A stretch of 39,872 nt of DNA from Bacteroidota bacterium (GTDB lineage Bacteria; Bacteroidota; Bacteroidia; Bacteroidales; Dysgonomonadaceae): positions 1 to 39,872 of the forward strand of contig JAEWGM010000014.1 in assembly GCA_023388315.1 (NCBI GenBank), in the 5' to 3' direction. The notes under the pieces are model-generated. The model did not search any database. It had not been told where the DNA came from and worked only from the letters and a program-made list of their open reading frames with translations. Positions 7,284 to 14,899 of the stretch are shown here, piece after piece; positions within the stretch are counted from its first letter, which is position 1, and every line of letters starts with the position of its first letter. The position numbers were made by a program, and so were the translations under genes.

Positions 7284-8771
7284 TTATTCCACAAATTTAT
7301 TTACCGCGTCAATAAACGCTTCCACTGAGGCCGCCACAATATCGGTGTTTGCCGAGAAGCCGTAATATAGCATATCGTTGTGCTGCACTTGCATATGCAC
7401 CTTGCCCACATCGTCGCTTCCGCGGTTGATGGCCTGAATGAGAAACTCCTCAATGACCGTTTCGCGGCTGATGATTTTCTTCACCGCGTTGATGGCCGCA
7501 TCCACCGGGCCGTTTCCGGTGGCAGTTCCTTCGAAATGCTCTCCACCGATATTCAACCCGATGCTTGCCACGTTGCGCAATCCAACGCCACACGTCACTT
7601 GCAAGTAATCGATTTTAATGCGGTTCATTTTGGATTCTTTGCCCACCAGCATCAAGATATCATCGTCTTTGATGTCTTTTTTCTTATCGGCCAAGTCGAG
7701 GAACTTTTGATACACTTCGTCCAATTCTCCGTTATCGAGGTTCACGCCCAGCAAACTTAAACGGTTTTTGAGTGCCGCGCGCCCGCTTCGTGCCGTGAGC
7801 AGAATGGCGTTCTCATCAATTCCCACATCTTTGGGATTGATAATTTCGTATGTTTCCACGTTTTTCAGCACGCCGTCTTGATGAATCCCCGACGAATGCG
7901 CAAACGCATTCCGCCCAACGATGGCTTTATTCGGCTGCACCGGCATATTCATCAAAGCCGAAACAAGGCGGCTGGTAGAATATATTTTACTAGTGTTTAT
8001 GTTGGTATCGAAGCCAAGTTCTTTGTGGCTTTTGAGCGCCATTACCACTTCTTCGAGCGAAGTGTTGCCCGCACGCTCTCCTATTCCGTTGATGGTCACT
8101 TCCACTTGTCGCGCGCCGTTGAGAACGCCCGAAAGCGTGTTGGCGGTGGCCATTCCCAAATCTTGGTGACAGTGTGTGGAAAGGATAGCATTTTTCAAAT
8201 CCACATTGTCAACAAGGTATTTTATTTTCGCTCCGTATTGATGCGGGAAGCAATAGCCTGTGGTATCGGGGATGTTCACGACCGTTGCACCGGCATTTAC
8301 CACCGCTTGCACCACACGGGCAAGATATTCGTTATCGGTGCGGCCGGCATCTTCGGCATAGAATTCCACATCGTCCACGAAACGGCGGGCGTATTTCACG
8401 GCTTTCACCGCGCGCTCAATAATTTCTTCGCGATTGGAATTAAACTTGTGCTTAATGTGCGAATCCGATGTGCCGATGCCGGTGTGAATGCGTTTACGCT
8501 TCGCGTATTTAAGCGACTCGGCGGCTACTTCAATGTCTTTTTCAACAGCGCGTGTGAGAGCGCAAATAACCGGCCACGTAACCGCTTTAGAAATTTCTAC
8601 TATAGAGTTAAAATCGCCGGGGCTCGAAATGGGGAATCCGGCTTCGATAACATCAACTCCTAAGAGTTCTAATGCTTTGGCAACCTGAATTTTTTCGATG
8701 GTGTTCAACTGGCAGCCGGGAACCTGTTCGCCGTCGCGCAACGTGGTGTCAAAAACATAAATTTTTTCCAT
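7284..8771 (-). CDS. leuA: 2-isopropylmalate synthase LeuA
   Basis: Condenses acetyl-CoA with 2-ketoisovalerate, the first committed and normally leucine-inhibited step of leucine synthesis. The 495-residue protein has FDTTLRDGEQVPG at residues 7-19, THCHQDLGMATAN (the HxH metal site) near 200-212, GIGERAGNTSLEE after it, and a C-terminal LeuA dimerisation/regulatory domain from about residue 385. The start MEKIYVFDTTLRDG is the family N terminus. It is the first structural gene of the operon and lies directly after an intrinsic terminator and a leader peptide rich in Ile, Leu and Val (8796-8939). Expression is therefore probably set by attenuation. Confidence 0.97.
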   Translation of the reverse strand: MEKIYVFDTTLRDGEQVPGCQLNTIEKIQVAKALELLGVDVIEAGFPISSPGDFNSIVEISKAVTWPVICALTRAVEKDIEVAAESLKYAKRKRIHTGIGTSDSHIKHKFNSNREEIIERAVKAVKYARRFVDDVEFYAEDAGRTDNEYLARVVQAVVNAGATVVNIPDTTGYCFPHQYGAKIKYLVDNVDLKNAILSTHCHQDLGMATANTLSGVLNGARQVEVTINGIGERAGNTSLEEVVMALKSHKELGFDTNINTSKIYSTSRLVSALMNMPVQPNKAIVGRNAFAHSSGIHQDGVLKNVETYEIINPKDVGIDENAILLTARSGRAALKNRLSLLGVNLDNGELDEVYQKFLDLADKKKDIKDDDILMLVGKESKMNRIKIDYLQVTCGVGLRNVASIGLNIGGEHFEGTATGNGPVDAAINAVKKIISRETVIEEFLIQAINRGSDDVGKVHMQVQHNDMLYYGFSANTDIVAASVEAFIDAVNKFVE

Positions 8772-8795
8772 TATAACCTAAATTACTGCGTTTTT

Positions 8796-8842
8796 ACAAG
8801 AAAAAACCTTTCCCACACGGTGAGAAAGGTCATTTTTTCTTG
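8796..8842 (-). terminator. Attenuator terminator of the leu operon
   Basis: On the minus strand the stem is CCTTTCTCAC (8829-8820) paired with GTGGGAAAGG (8816-8807): ten pairs with one G-T wobble, loop CGT, followed by six T. A-rich bases before the stem can pair with the T tract and extend it. It lies about 30 bases before the leuA start and about 45 bases after the leader peptide stop, where an amino acid attenuator terminator should be. Its 5' arm can pair instead with GGTGAGACTGGT (8878-8867), which would block termination. Confidence 0.9.
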
Positions 8843-8856
8843 TTTATTTCTTAGTT

Positions 8857-8926
8857 ATATTGATATACCAGTCTCACCCACTATAATTGCCTAATAGTAG
8901 AATAGAAATGACTAGAATATCAATAT
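8857..8926 (-). promoter_or_regulatory. Alternative pairing segments of the leu attenuator
   Basis: Segment 1, inside the leader codons, reads ATATTGATATTCTAGTC (8926-8910). Segment 2, over and after the leader stop, reads GACTGGTATATCAATAT (8873-8857). The two are near-perfect complements and form a pause-type hairpin. Part of segment 2, GGTGAGACTGGT (8878-8867), is also complementary to ACCTTTCTCACC, the 5' arm of the terminator, with a two-base internal mismatch. These stems exclude one another in the 1:2 / 2:3 / 3:4 manner of classical amino acid attenuators. A ribosome stalled on the leader's Ile/Leu codons would cover segment 1 and favour antitermination. Confidence 0.82.
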
Positions 8927-8939
8927 TATTGTGATTCAT
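8874..8939 (-). CDS. Leu operon leader peptide (attenuation)
   Basis: A 21-codon ORF from ATG at 8939 to TGA at 8874. Its core IDILVISILLL holds nine branched-chain residues in eleven (four Ile, four Leu, one Val). Three of the four Leu codons are CTA, which looks uncommon in the neighbouring genes. It begins about 22 bases after the predicted transcription start and is followed by mutually exclusive stems and a terminator before leuA. Stalling on Ile, Leu or Val codons would report shortage of the operon's own products. The peptide itself probably has no other function. Confidence 0.87.
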   Translation of the reverse strand: MNHNNIDILVISILLLGNYSG

Positions 8940-8967
8940 TTTGAATGCTAAATTCTTTTATTGCTTG

Positions 8968-8998
8968 CAAAGTAAAACCAAAAAAACATAATAACAAA
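8968..8998 (-). promoter_or_regulatory. Promoter of the leu/ilv operon
   Basis: On the minus strand a -33 TTTG (8998-8995) and a -7 box TTACTTTG (8975-8968) are 19 bases apart, matching the Bacteroidota TTTG / TAnnTTTG pattern apart from one base. Transcription would begin near 8960, leaving about 20 bases before the leader peptide ATG at 8939. Confidence 0.7.
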
Positions 8999-9139
8999 AT
9001 TTTTTTCGCCTTTTATTGAAAAAAGTTTACATTTTGAAATATATCAGAGGAAAAACCTAACTCACAGAATTGTTTATTTATAATCTAAACGCGCATCTAA
9101 TCAGCCAAGTATTTTCGTTTTTACCCCAAATTCCTTGAA

Positions 9140-10738
9140 TTATAAATTCACCACTTTATCTACAACCTTTTCAAAATTCCGCAAGTGCGTAGCCATTAAA
9201 ATGGCCATATCGGGAAAATTTTGACGGATGGCTTGGAAAATATCAAGGGCGTTTTCGGTGCTGATGCCCGCCGTTGGCTCATCAACAACCAATAGTTGCG
9301 GTTTTTTAAGCAAAGCTTGCGCAAGCAAAAGCTTCTTGCGTTGTCCGCCGCTTAGGGTTTCGCCATTCTCGCCAATCCACGTATCTAAGCCATCGGGCAA
9401 CGACGCGCGCCAATCGGTTAAATCCACCAATTGCAATGCTTTTTCAATATCTACATCGGCATACCCCTGAAAGTTTTCGCGTAGGGTGCCGGTGAGCAAA
9501 TACGCTTTTTGCGTAACATACACGCATTCGGGCACGGGAAAACTCGAAATTTTGGTCTCACCATTCCATTGCAAGGTGCCATTGTTTCTATATTCGGGAT
9601 AAAAAAGATTGTTCAAAAACGTGGTTTTCCCTTTTCCCGTTTCTCCGAAGAGCGCCACCCACTCGCCTTTGGCAATTTGCAACGACACCTCCCCGGTGCG
9701 CACCGGCGTTTCGGGAATTTTGGCGCTTACCTGCTCAATGTGTAATTTTTCCAAAGGCGTGTTAACCTGTATCGTTTCCACTTTTTCATCGCCTTGGGTA
9801 ATGATGGCGTCCACATCTTTTATTTGCTGCGCAACGGAACTTCGTTCCGATTTACCGGAAAAGAGCATCTCTGCCAACTCGGCCTGAGCCATAATTCCGA
9901 AAAAGATGCCGATAGCGGTTTGCGCGTTAATGCCGAACGAATTTGCTTGCCACAAAACCAGGGTGGCGAGAAAACTAAACCCCAGCCCCGCCGCCGATTG
10001 TAGATAAAAGGAGTTCACTTGTAGGCGGCTTTCTGTTTTTTCGAGTTGTTCCAGCCGTTTTTCGTACTGTTCAATTACTTTGTCTTCCAGATTGTATTTG
10101 GAAATTTCAATTCGTCCGCGAAAACTTTCAATCAGCATTTGGTTGTTTTCTTCGCGATGGAGTTTCTGTTTTTCATAAAGCATTTTGTTTCTTGCGAAGA
10201 AAAATTGCGGCATCAAAAACAACAACACGGCCGATGAAATGAGAAACTCTATGCCCATTATCGGTGAAAACACCGCCACGAAAACAGCATAGACAACAAG
10301 GGAGAAAAGTAGCGCGCCAAACGGCAGCAGCCAAAGCAACATATGGTTCAGAATTTGATCTACGCCGTGCGTACTGTTTTCAAGAAGCGCCGCGTTGTTG
10401 TTGACTTGCTTTTTGAAATAAGGGAATTTAGCTACCGAACGAAAAATTTTTAATTGCAAACTTTGCTGCACATCCAGCGTGGTTTTGTGATTTTGCAACC
10501 GCTCAAAATAACGCGTAGCGGTACGTAGCAGCGCAAGCAACCGAATAATTGCCGAGGGCACGAGGTATGAGAATGTGAGATTGGCTGTAACAAACACCAC
10601 GCTACACATTGCCAAAAACCAACCCGAAATGGCGGGAAGCGCAATGAAAGCCACTGTCCACAGAAGCAGGAGGAGCATTCCGCGTGTCCACTTTCCTTTG
10701 AAAGGCAGAATGATGTGTTGTAAAATAAATTTATTCAT
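9140..10738 (-). CDS. cydC: CydC-like ABC exporter half-transporter
   Basis: A 532-residue ABC exporter subunit with permease and ATPase fused. Residues 1-300 hold about six membrane segments and the CydC-like string RYFERLQNHKT (76-86). The ATPase has Walker A GETGKGKTT (365-373), signature LSGGQ (462-466), Walker B LLVVDEPTA (482-490) and switch histidine ATHL. The CydDC heterodimer exports cysteine and glutathione (or handles haem) and is needed for cytochrome bd assembly. It overlaps the upstream partner by 8 bases, so the two are co-translated. The cydAB genes are not in the window. The exact substrate cannot be read from sequence. Confidence 0.82.
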   Translation of the reverse strand: MNKFILQHIILPFKGKWTRGMLLLLLWTVAFIALPAISGWFLAMCSVVFVTANLTFSYLVPSAIIRLLALLRTATRYFERLQNHKTTLDVQQSLQLKIFRSVAKFPYFKKQVNNNAALLENSTHGVDQILNHMLLWLLPFGALLFSLVVYAVFVAVFSPIMGIEFLISSAVLLFLMPQFFFARNKMLYEKQKLHREENNQMLIESFRGRIEISKYNLEDKVIEQYEKRLEQLEKTESRLQVNSFYLQSAAGLGFSFLATLVLWQANSFGINAQTAIGIFFGIMAQAELAEMLFSGKSERSSVAQQIKDVDAIITQGDEKVETIQVNTPLEKLHIEQVSAKIPETPVRTGEVSLQIAKGEWVALFGETGKGKTTFLNNLFYPEYRNNGTLQWNGETKISSFPVPECVYVTQKAYLLTGTLRENFQGYADVDIEKALQLVDLTDWRASLPDGLDTWIGENGETLSGGQRKKLLLAQALLKKPQLLVVDEPTAGISTENALDIFQAIRQNFPDMAILMATHLRNFEKVVDKVVNL

Positions 10739-12383
10739 GCGAGGCCTCCTGTTTCATTTGTTGCCCCCAATTCAGATTCACTATTTTATCGGCCACATCT
10801 TCGAACAGCCTTTCGTGCGATGCCACAATCACCAGACGGTCTTTGGCCAGTTCCACAATTTGCGGAAGAATAATGCCGATGGTCTCCTCGTCTAAATTCG
10901 CCGTGGGTTCATCCAGCACCGCGATGGGTTTGGGATGAAGCATCAGACGCGCCAGCGTAACCAATTGTCGTTCGCCGCCCGAAAACTGCTTGCCGTTGTG
11001 GGTGAGTTGGGTTTGCCAGCCGTCCTCTTTTTTGGAGAGAATTTTATCTAAAAACGGAGGATAGGCGCTGTGGGGATTTTTTTCCAGAAAGATATTGTAT
11101 TCAACGGTGCCATCGAAGATGAAAGGAAATTGATTCATATACGAGGTGTTTTCGCTCAACCATTGGCGCGACCACGCGTTGTCCTTACCGTTAATTGAAA
11201 CCGATCCTTCCTGCGGCGTTAAGCTTCCCACGCATATTTTCAACAACGTGGATTTTCCCGATCCTGAAATTCCTTTTACCACAACCAATCCGCGCGTGGG
11301 CATCGTTATGTTGATATCGTGCAATACTTTTACCGGCGAATCGGGATAGGCAAAACTCAATCTGTTAATTTCAAAACTTTGTAACCTCTCATCCGTATCT
11401 GTATAAGTTTCAGCTGCTTTTTCGTTCATTATCGGCATTAACAATTCGGCCGATGCCAACGCCCGGTTCCTGTCGTGATAAGCGCTTACGAATTTTCGCA
11501 AATAGAAGAAAAAATAAGGCGCGATGGTCAGTAAAAACAGCGCGATGCGGAAATCGTATCCTTTGTTATAGTTGGGGCCCGGCATTATTCCTAAAAGCGA
11601 CATTCCCAAATAAATGGCAATGGACGCGATGGCCAGCGTTACAAACAACTCCAGCACGGCCGACGAGAGAATGGCAACGCGCATAACGCTGTTGGTGGCT
11701 TTGTTTAGATCACGACTTTTCTCAGCCAAGAAACCGTATTGTGGTTTAAAATTATCCAAATTCACAATCTCGGCAATGGTTTGCAATCGGTTATAAAAAA
11801 CCGCCGAGTATTTCAAGAACAAGTTAATGTGCTTTTTATGAAGCGTTTCCGCACCAATTCCCACCACAATCATTTGCATGGGAATTACCAATAACATAAT
11901 GAGCAACACCATACCCACCCATTTTTCCACCCAAAAACACACCACCAACAACAACGCACTCACCACAAACGAAGCAACAGCATATGGAATAAAAAAAGCG
12001 AAATAGGGTTTTAAATCATCGCTGATTTTTGTGAGATACAACGCCGAAGACGTGGAGTCCGTTTGACTATTGTGAAGCAAAATGGGATAGAGTGTTTTTT
12101 TTATGTTGGAAACAATTTTATTTGCCGCGTTATAATTTATTACCGACGCGAAATGGGCGAAAACATATCTCCCAAGCAAAAACAGCAAAGAAATGATCAG
12201 GTAGTTTCCTTGAATGACACCATCGTTTAGCCACAACGCCGCAAAGCCCGACAAATACCAGCAAAACACGACAAAACTCGCCGCGCTCAATACGATGAGC
12301 ACCGACGCAAAAAGATACGTTTTTTTTGCTTCGGCCAATTTTTTATTTAACCAACGGGTGGCAGTTTCCGGCTTTGAACTCAT
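10731..12383 (-). CDS. cydD: CydD-like ABC exporter half-transporter
   Basis: A 550-residue partner of the downstream gene. Several membrane helices fill residues 25-300, and the ATPase has Walker A GISGSGKST (371-379), signature FSGGE (467-471) and Walker B IAVLDEPTA (487-495). Its order before the CydC-like gene and the 8-base overlap with it support a CydDC heterodimer. A related thiol or peptide exporter is possible. It is transcribed divergently from pabB, with a -7 box 45 bases upstream of its start. Confidence 0.8.
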   Translation of the reverse strand: MSSKPETATRWLNKKLAEAKKTYLFASVLIVLSAASFVVFCWYLSGFAALWLNDGVIQGNYLIISLLFLLGRYVFAHFASVINYNAANKIVSNIKKTLYPILLHNSQTDSTSSALYLTKISDDLKPYFAFFIPYAVASFVVSALLLVVCFWVEKWVGMVLLIMLLVIPMQMIVVGIGAETLHKKHINLFLKYSAVFYNRLQTIAEIVNLDNFKPQYGFLAEKSRDLNKATNSVMRVAILSSAVLELFVTLAIASIAIYLGMSLLGIMPGPNYNKGYDFRIALFLLTIAPYFFFYLRKFVSAYHDRNRALASAELLMPIMNEKAAETYTDTDERLQSFEINRLSFAYPDSPVKVLHDINITMPTRGLVVVKGISGSGKSTLLKICVGSLTPQEGSVSINGKDNAWSRQWLSENTSYMNQFPFIFDGTVEYNIFLEKNPHSAYPPFLDKILSKKEDGWQTQLTHNGKQFSGGERQLVTLARLMLHPKPIAVLDEPTANLDEETIGIILPQIVELAKDRLVIVASHERLFEDVADKIVNLNWGQQMKQEASHE

Positions 12384-12427
12384 TCCAAATAGAAGGGAAA
12401 ATAACTGTGATTCTAATCTTGCGTGTA

Positions 12428-12435
12428 CAAAGATA
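12428..12435 (-). promoter_or_regulatory. -7 promoter box for cydDC
   Basis: TATCTTTG on the minus strand is an exact TAnnTTTG match, about 45 bases before the cydD start. A TTG lies 16 bases further upstream, a shorter spacing than usual. Confidence 0.6.
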
Positions 12436-12508
12436 GAAAAATTGTATTCTCCAAGGGAATTTACGCCATATTATTTGCAAACGTTGAAGCCAAACCAACC
12501 AATTATCT

Positions 12509-12516
12509 TATTTTTG
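12509..12516 (+). promoter_or_regulatory. -7 promoter box for pabBC
   Basis: TATTTTTG fits TAnnTTTG exactly, with TTG at 12484-12486 as a possible -33 element. Transcription would begin near 12522, right at the first ATG (12521). Either translation then starts at the internal ATG at 12554, or this box is not used. Confidence 0.45.
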
Positions 12517-12520
12517 TGGA

Positions 12521-13498
12521 ATGTTTTTCAAGTGCGAAGATATTGAACGAAAAATGAATGAGGCAGGAAAATGCCACACCCCGTTTCTTTTTGGCGTGAA
12601 TTTTGAAATGGACGAAGGATTTTTCGTGAAAAACCCGTTGCAGCAAACCGATATATTTTTTGACATTAACGGCGTAGGCAATTCAAACAAACCTTCCGCC
12701 GGCCTTCCGGCGTTTCAGTTTGAGCGCCATCCCGAAAGTTTCGGAACGTACAAAAAACGGTTTAATCACGTAATGAACGGATTACGGCGCGGCGACTCTT
12801 ACTTGCTGAATTTAACGATTAAAACACCGATAGAGACATCGCTTTCGCTGAAAGAAATTTTCGATTACAGCAGCGCAATGTACCGTTTTTACATTCCTGA
12901 AAGATTTGTTTGCTTTTCGCCGGAACGCTTCGTGAAACTTGAAAACGGAAAAATTTTCTCGCACCCGATGAAGGGTACCATCGATGCAGATTTACCCAAC
13001 GCGGCAGAAGTTTTGCTTGCCGATTACAAAGAAACCGCGGAGCACAACACCATTGTGGACCTTATTCGCAACGATTTAAGCCGTGTGGCAAACAACGTAA
13101 AAGTAAACCGTTTCCGGTATATTGATAAACTGAAAACAAGCCACGGAAACATTCTGCAAGCAAGCTCCGAAATTGAAGGCACACTTCCCGACAATTATTT
13201 GCAACACATTGGTACACTGTTTTTTGAATTACTTCCGGCAGGCTCCATTTCGGGCGCGCCCAAAGATGCCACCATCCGCATTATCCGCGAAGCGGAGCAA
13301 GAGCCACGCGGTTTTTATACGGGTGTAGCCGGATATTTTGACGGCAAAAACCTTGACTCGGGGGTTCTTATTCGCTACATTGAGCAAGAAGATGGAGAGT
13401 TATACTTTCGGAGCGGCGGCGGAATCACCGTTAACAGCGTCTGCGAAAACGAATATAGCGAGGCCGTACAAAAAGTATATTTACCCTTTCAATCATAA
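12521..13498 (+). CDS. pabB: Aminodeoxychorismate synthase component I PabB (short form)
   Basis: Converts chorismate to 4-amino-4-deoxychorismate for folate synthesis. The 325-residue chorismate-binding domain shows FVCFSPERFVKL, HPMKGTID, DLIRNDLSRV, PAGSISGAPK, GFYTGVAGYFDG and YFRSGGGITV in the expected order. It lacks the larger N-terminal portion of anthranilate synthase or E. coli PabB, consistent with the short form of this phylum. The aminotransferase gene five bases downstream supports PabB over TrpE. The start is uncertain: ATG 12521 gives the longest product, while ATG 12554 (MNEAGKCHTPFLF) fits the promoter position better. Confidence 0.9.
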   Translation: MFFKCEDIERKMNEAGKCHTPFLFGVNFEMDEGFFVKNPLQQTDIFFDINGVGNSNKPSAGLPAFQFERHPESFGTYKKRFNHVMNGLRRGDSYLLNLTIKTPIETSLSLKEIFDYSSAMYRFYIPERFVCFSPERFVKLENGKIFSHPMKGTIDADLPNAAEVLLADYKETAEHNTIVDLIRNDLSRVANNVKVNRFRYIDKLKTSHGNILQASSEIEGTLPDNYLQHIGTLFFELLPAGSISGAPKDATIRIIREAEQEPRGFYTGVAGYFDGKNLDSGVLIRYIEQEDGELYFRSGGGITVNSVCENEYSEAVQKVYLPFQS

Positions 13499-13503
13499 CC
13501 GAT

Positions 13504-14094
13504 ATGTTTCTTGAAACAATTTGTATAAATAACGGTATTGTGCAACACATTGAAGCCCATAAAGAGCGCATGCGAAAAACGGCTGCGCATTTCGGTTTTC
13601 ACGCACCGGAACTACCCGATTTATCGTCTCAACTTCCAGACGAATTAAAAGATAAAAAAGTGAAGTGCAGCATTACCTATCACGAAAATATAACCAATAT
13701 TGTTTTTTCTGAATACGTAGCAAGAAAAATTCGTTCTTTAAAACTGGTGGAATCCGATGTGAACTACCGTTTTAAATTTTCCGACAGAGCAGCACTTAAT
13801 AATTTATTACAGCAAAAAGAGAATGCCGACGAAATACTTATCGTTCAAAACAACTGCATTGCCGACACCACATTTAGCAATGTTGTCTTCCAAAGAAACA
13901 ACACCTTTTTCACCCCCGACACGTATTTATTAAACGGCACTAAACGCCAAAAACTTTTGCAAGAGAAAAAAATCGAGGAAACGCGCATCACGGTAGATGA
14001 TTTATCCACGTTTGACGCCGTTTTTCTGGTGAATGCGATGCTGGATATCGAGGATCAGAAAGGGATTAGCATATCCAACATAAAACCGATGTAG
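13504..14094 (+). CDS. pabC: Aminotransferase class IV, 4-amino-4-deoxychorismate lyase PabC-like
   Basis: A short class IV PLP enzyme of 196 residues, probably releasing p-aminobenzoate and pyruvate from aminodeoxychorismate. Family landmarks are the lysine region NYRFKFSDRAALNNLL, DEILIVQNNCIADTTFSNVVF (cofactor-phosphate loop), and LLNGTKRQKLL near the C terminus. It is shorter than the 270-residue E. coli enzyme but retains the core. It starts five bases after pabB, so the two are co-expressed. Branched-chain aminotransferase or D-amino acid transaminase are unlikely given the length and the partner. Confidence 0.82.
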   Translation: MFLETICINNGIVQHIEAHKERMRKTAAHFGFHAPELPDLSSQLPDELKDKKVKCSITYHENITNIVFSEYVARKIRSLKLVESDVNYRFKFSDRAALNNLLQQKENADEILIVQNNCIADTTFSNVVFQRNNTFFTPDTYLLNGTKRQKLLQEKKIEETRITVDDLSTFDAVFLVNAMLDIEDQKGISISNIKPM

Positions 14095-14135
14095 AAAAAT
14101 ATCCATTCCATGATGGTAAATTCCAAACCAATCGC

Positions 14136-14143
14136 TATATTTG
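14136..14143 (+). promoter_or_regulatory. -7 promoter box for hicAB
   Basis: TATATTTG fits TAnnTTTG exactly and lies 31 bases before the hicA start, a normal distance. No convincing -33 element is seen. Confidence 0.6.
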
Positions 14144-14174
14144 CAACTGAAAATAGACACAAACAAAAGAAAGA

Positions 14175-14438
14175 ATGAGCCGAAAAGAGAAGTTGATAAA
14201 GCGCTTTTTATCTCAACCAAAGGATTTTACTTATGATGAGTTGGTTGCGCTTTTTTCAATATATGGCTTTGTGGTTAACCAAAAGGGAAAGACATCGGGC
14301 TCACGGGTTGTATTCGTGAATGATGCAGCCAGAAAATCGTACGGTATGCACAAACCCCATCCCGGAAATGTGCTTAAACCTTACGCAATGAAACAGGCTT
14401 TAGAGTTTTTGAAAGTAGAAAATTTTATAAAACAATAG
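14175..14438 (+). CDS. hicA: HicA-like mRNA interferase toxin
   Basis: An 87-residue type II toxin with the double-stranded-RNA-binding-like fold of HicA, expected to cleave mRNA when free of HicB. The C-terminal half reads GKTSGSRVVFVND followed by MHKPHPGNVLKPYAMKQALEFL, the pattern of the longer HicA subfamily. The single-histidine GSHH loop of short HicA proteins is absent. The conserved histidines here lie in MHKPHPGN. Its partner starts four bases downstream, and it has its own promoter. Confidence 0.88.
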   Translation: MSRKEKLIKRFLSQPKDFTYDELVALFSIYGFVVNQKGKTSGSRVVFVNDAARKSYGMHKPHPGNVLKPYAMKQALEFLKVENFIKQ

Positions 14439-14442
14439 AAAT

Positions 14443-14775
14443 ATGGATAAACTAAAATACAAAGGCTATACCGGATCGGTTGAATACAGCGAGGAAGACG
14501 ATTGCCTTGTAGGAAAAGTGCTTGGCTTGAGAAGCCATTCCATTACGTATGAAGGCGAAACGCTGGCCGAATTAAAGGCTGACTTTAAAGCCGGAATCGA
14601 CAGCTATTTAGAACTTTGCGAAGAAAAAGGATGGAAACCCGCGGTACCCTACAGCGGCACCCTCAACGTGCGCCTCACGCCACAAATACATGCACGCATT
14701 GCCGCGCTGGCAGAGCAAGCCGGTGTGTCGCTAAACGCGTTTATTAAGGAAACGTTAACCAAGGCTATTATGTAG
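14443..14775 (+). CDS. hicB: HicB-like antitoxin
   Basis: A 110-residue antitoxin with two parts. The N-terminal HicB fold (residues 1-70) has YKGYTGSVEYSEEDDCLVGKV and an ELKADFKAGIDSYLELCEE helix that neutralises the toxin. The C-terminal ribbon-helix-helix-like segment (76-105, LNVRLTPQIHARIAALAEQAGVSLNAFIKETL by position) would bind the operon promoter. It is four bases downstream of hicA. An AAAGAGC-type heptamer array begins six bases after its stop codon. Confidence 0.9.
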   Translation: MDKLKYKGYTGSVEYSEEDDCLVGKVLGLRSHSITYEGETLAELKADFKAGIDSYLELCEEKGWKPAVPYSGTLNVRLTPQIHARIAALAEQAGVSLNAFIKETLTKAIM

Positions 14776-14781
14776 GTTAAA

Positions 14782-14823
14782 AGAGCGAAGAGCGAAGAGC
14801 AAAGAGTAAAGAACAAAGCGTAA
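14782..14823 (+). repeat. Heptamer tandem repeat after hicB
   Basis: Six drifting seven-base units: AGAGCGA, AGAGCGA, AGAGCAA, AGAGTAA, AGAACAA, AGCGTAA. In sense orientation this is the same heptamer family as the array that follows the fmt stop codon at 22994-23063, and both end in GTAAAGAC. Confidence 0.85.
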
Positions 14824-14844
14824 AGACAGCATAACACCCAAACA

Positions 14845-14874
14845 AAAACAGCAACCCGAGAGTTGCTGTTTTTT
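14845..14874. terminator. Bidirectional intrinsic terminator between hicB and nqrF
   Basis: The stem AAAACAGCAAC / GTTGCTGTTTT (14845-14855 and 14862-14872) has loop CCGAGA, with a T run on the plus strand and an A run before the stem. It can end hicAB transcription on the plus strand and the nqr operon on the minus strand. Confidence 0.88.
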
Positions 14875-14899
14875 ATTTAATCATCTGATTTTATTTCAA

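Noticed and set aside
7878..8663. A 261-codon plus-strand frame opposite leuA
   Set aside because: It is antisense to a clear leuA, has no family features, and results from G/C-rich third positions in the real frame.
8772..8960. T-box or metabolite riboswitch upstream of leuA
   Set aside because: A leader ORF rich in Ile/Leu/Val codons and competing stems explains the region. No T-box or riboswitch consensus was seen.
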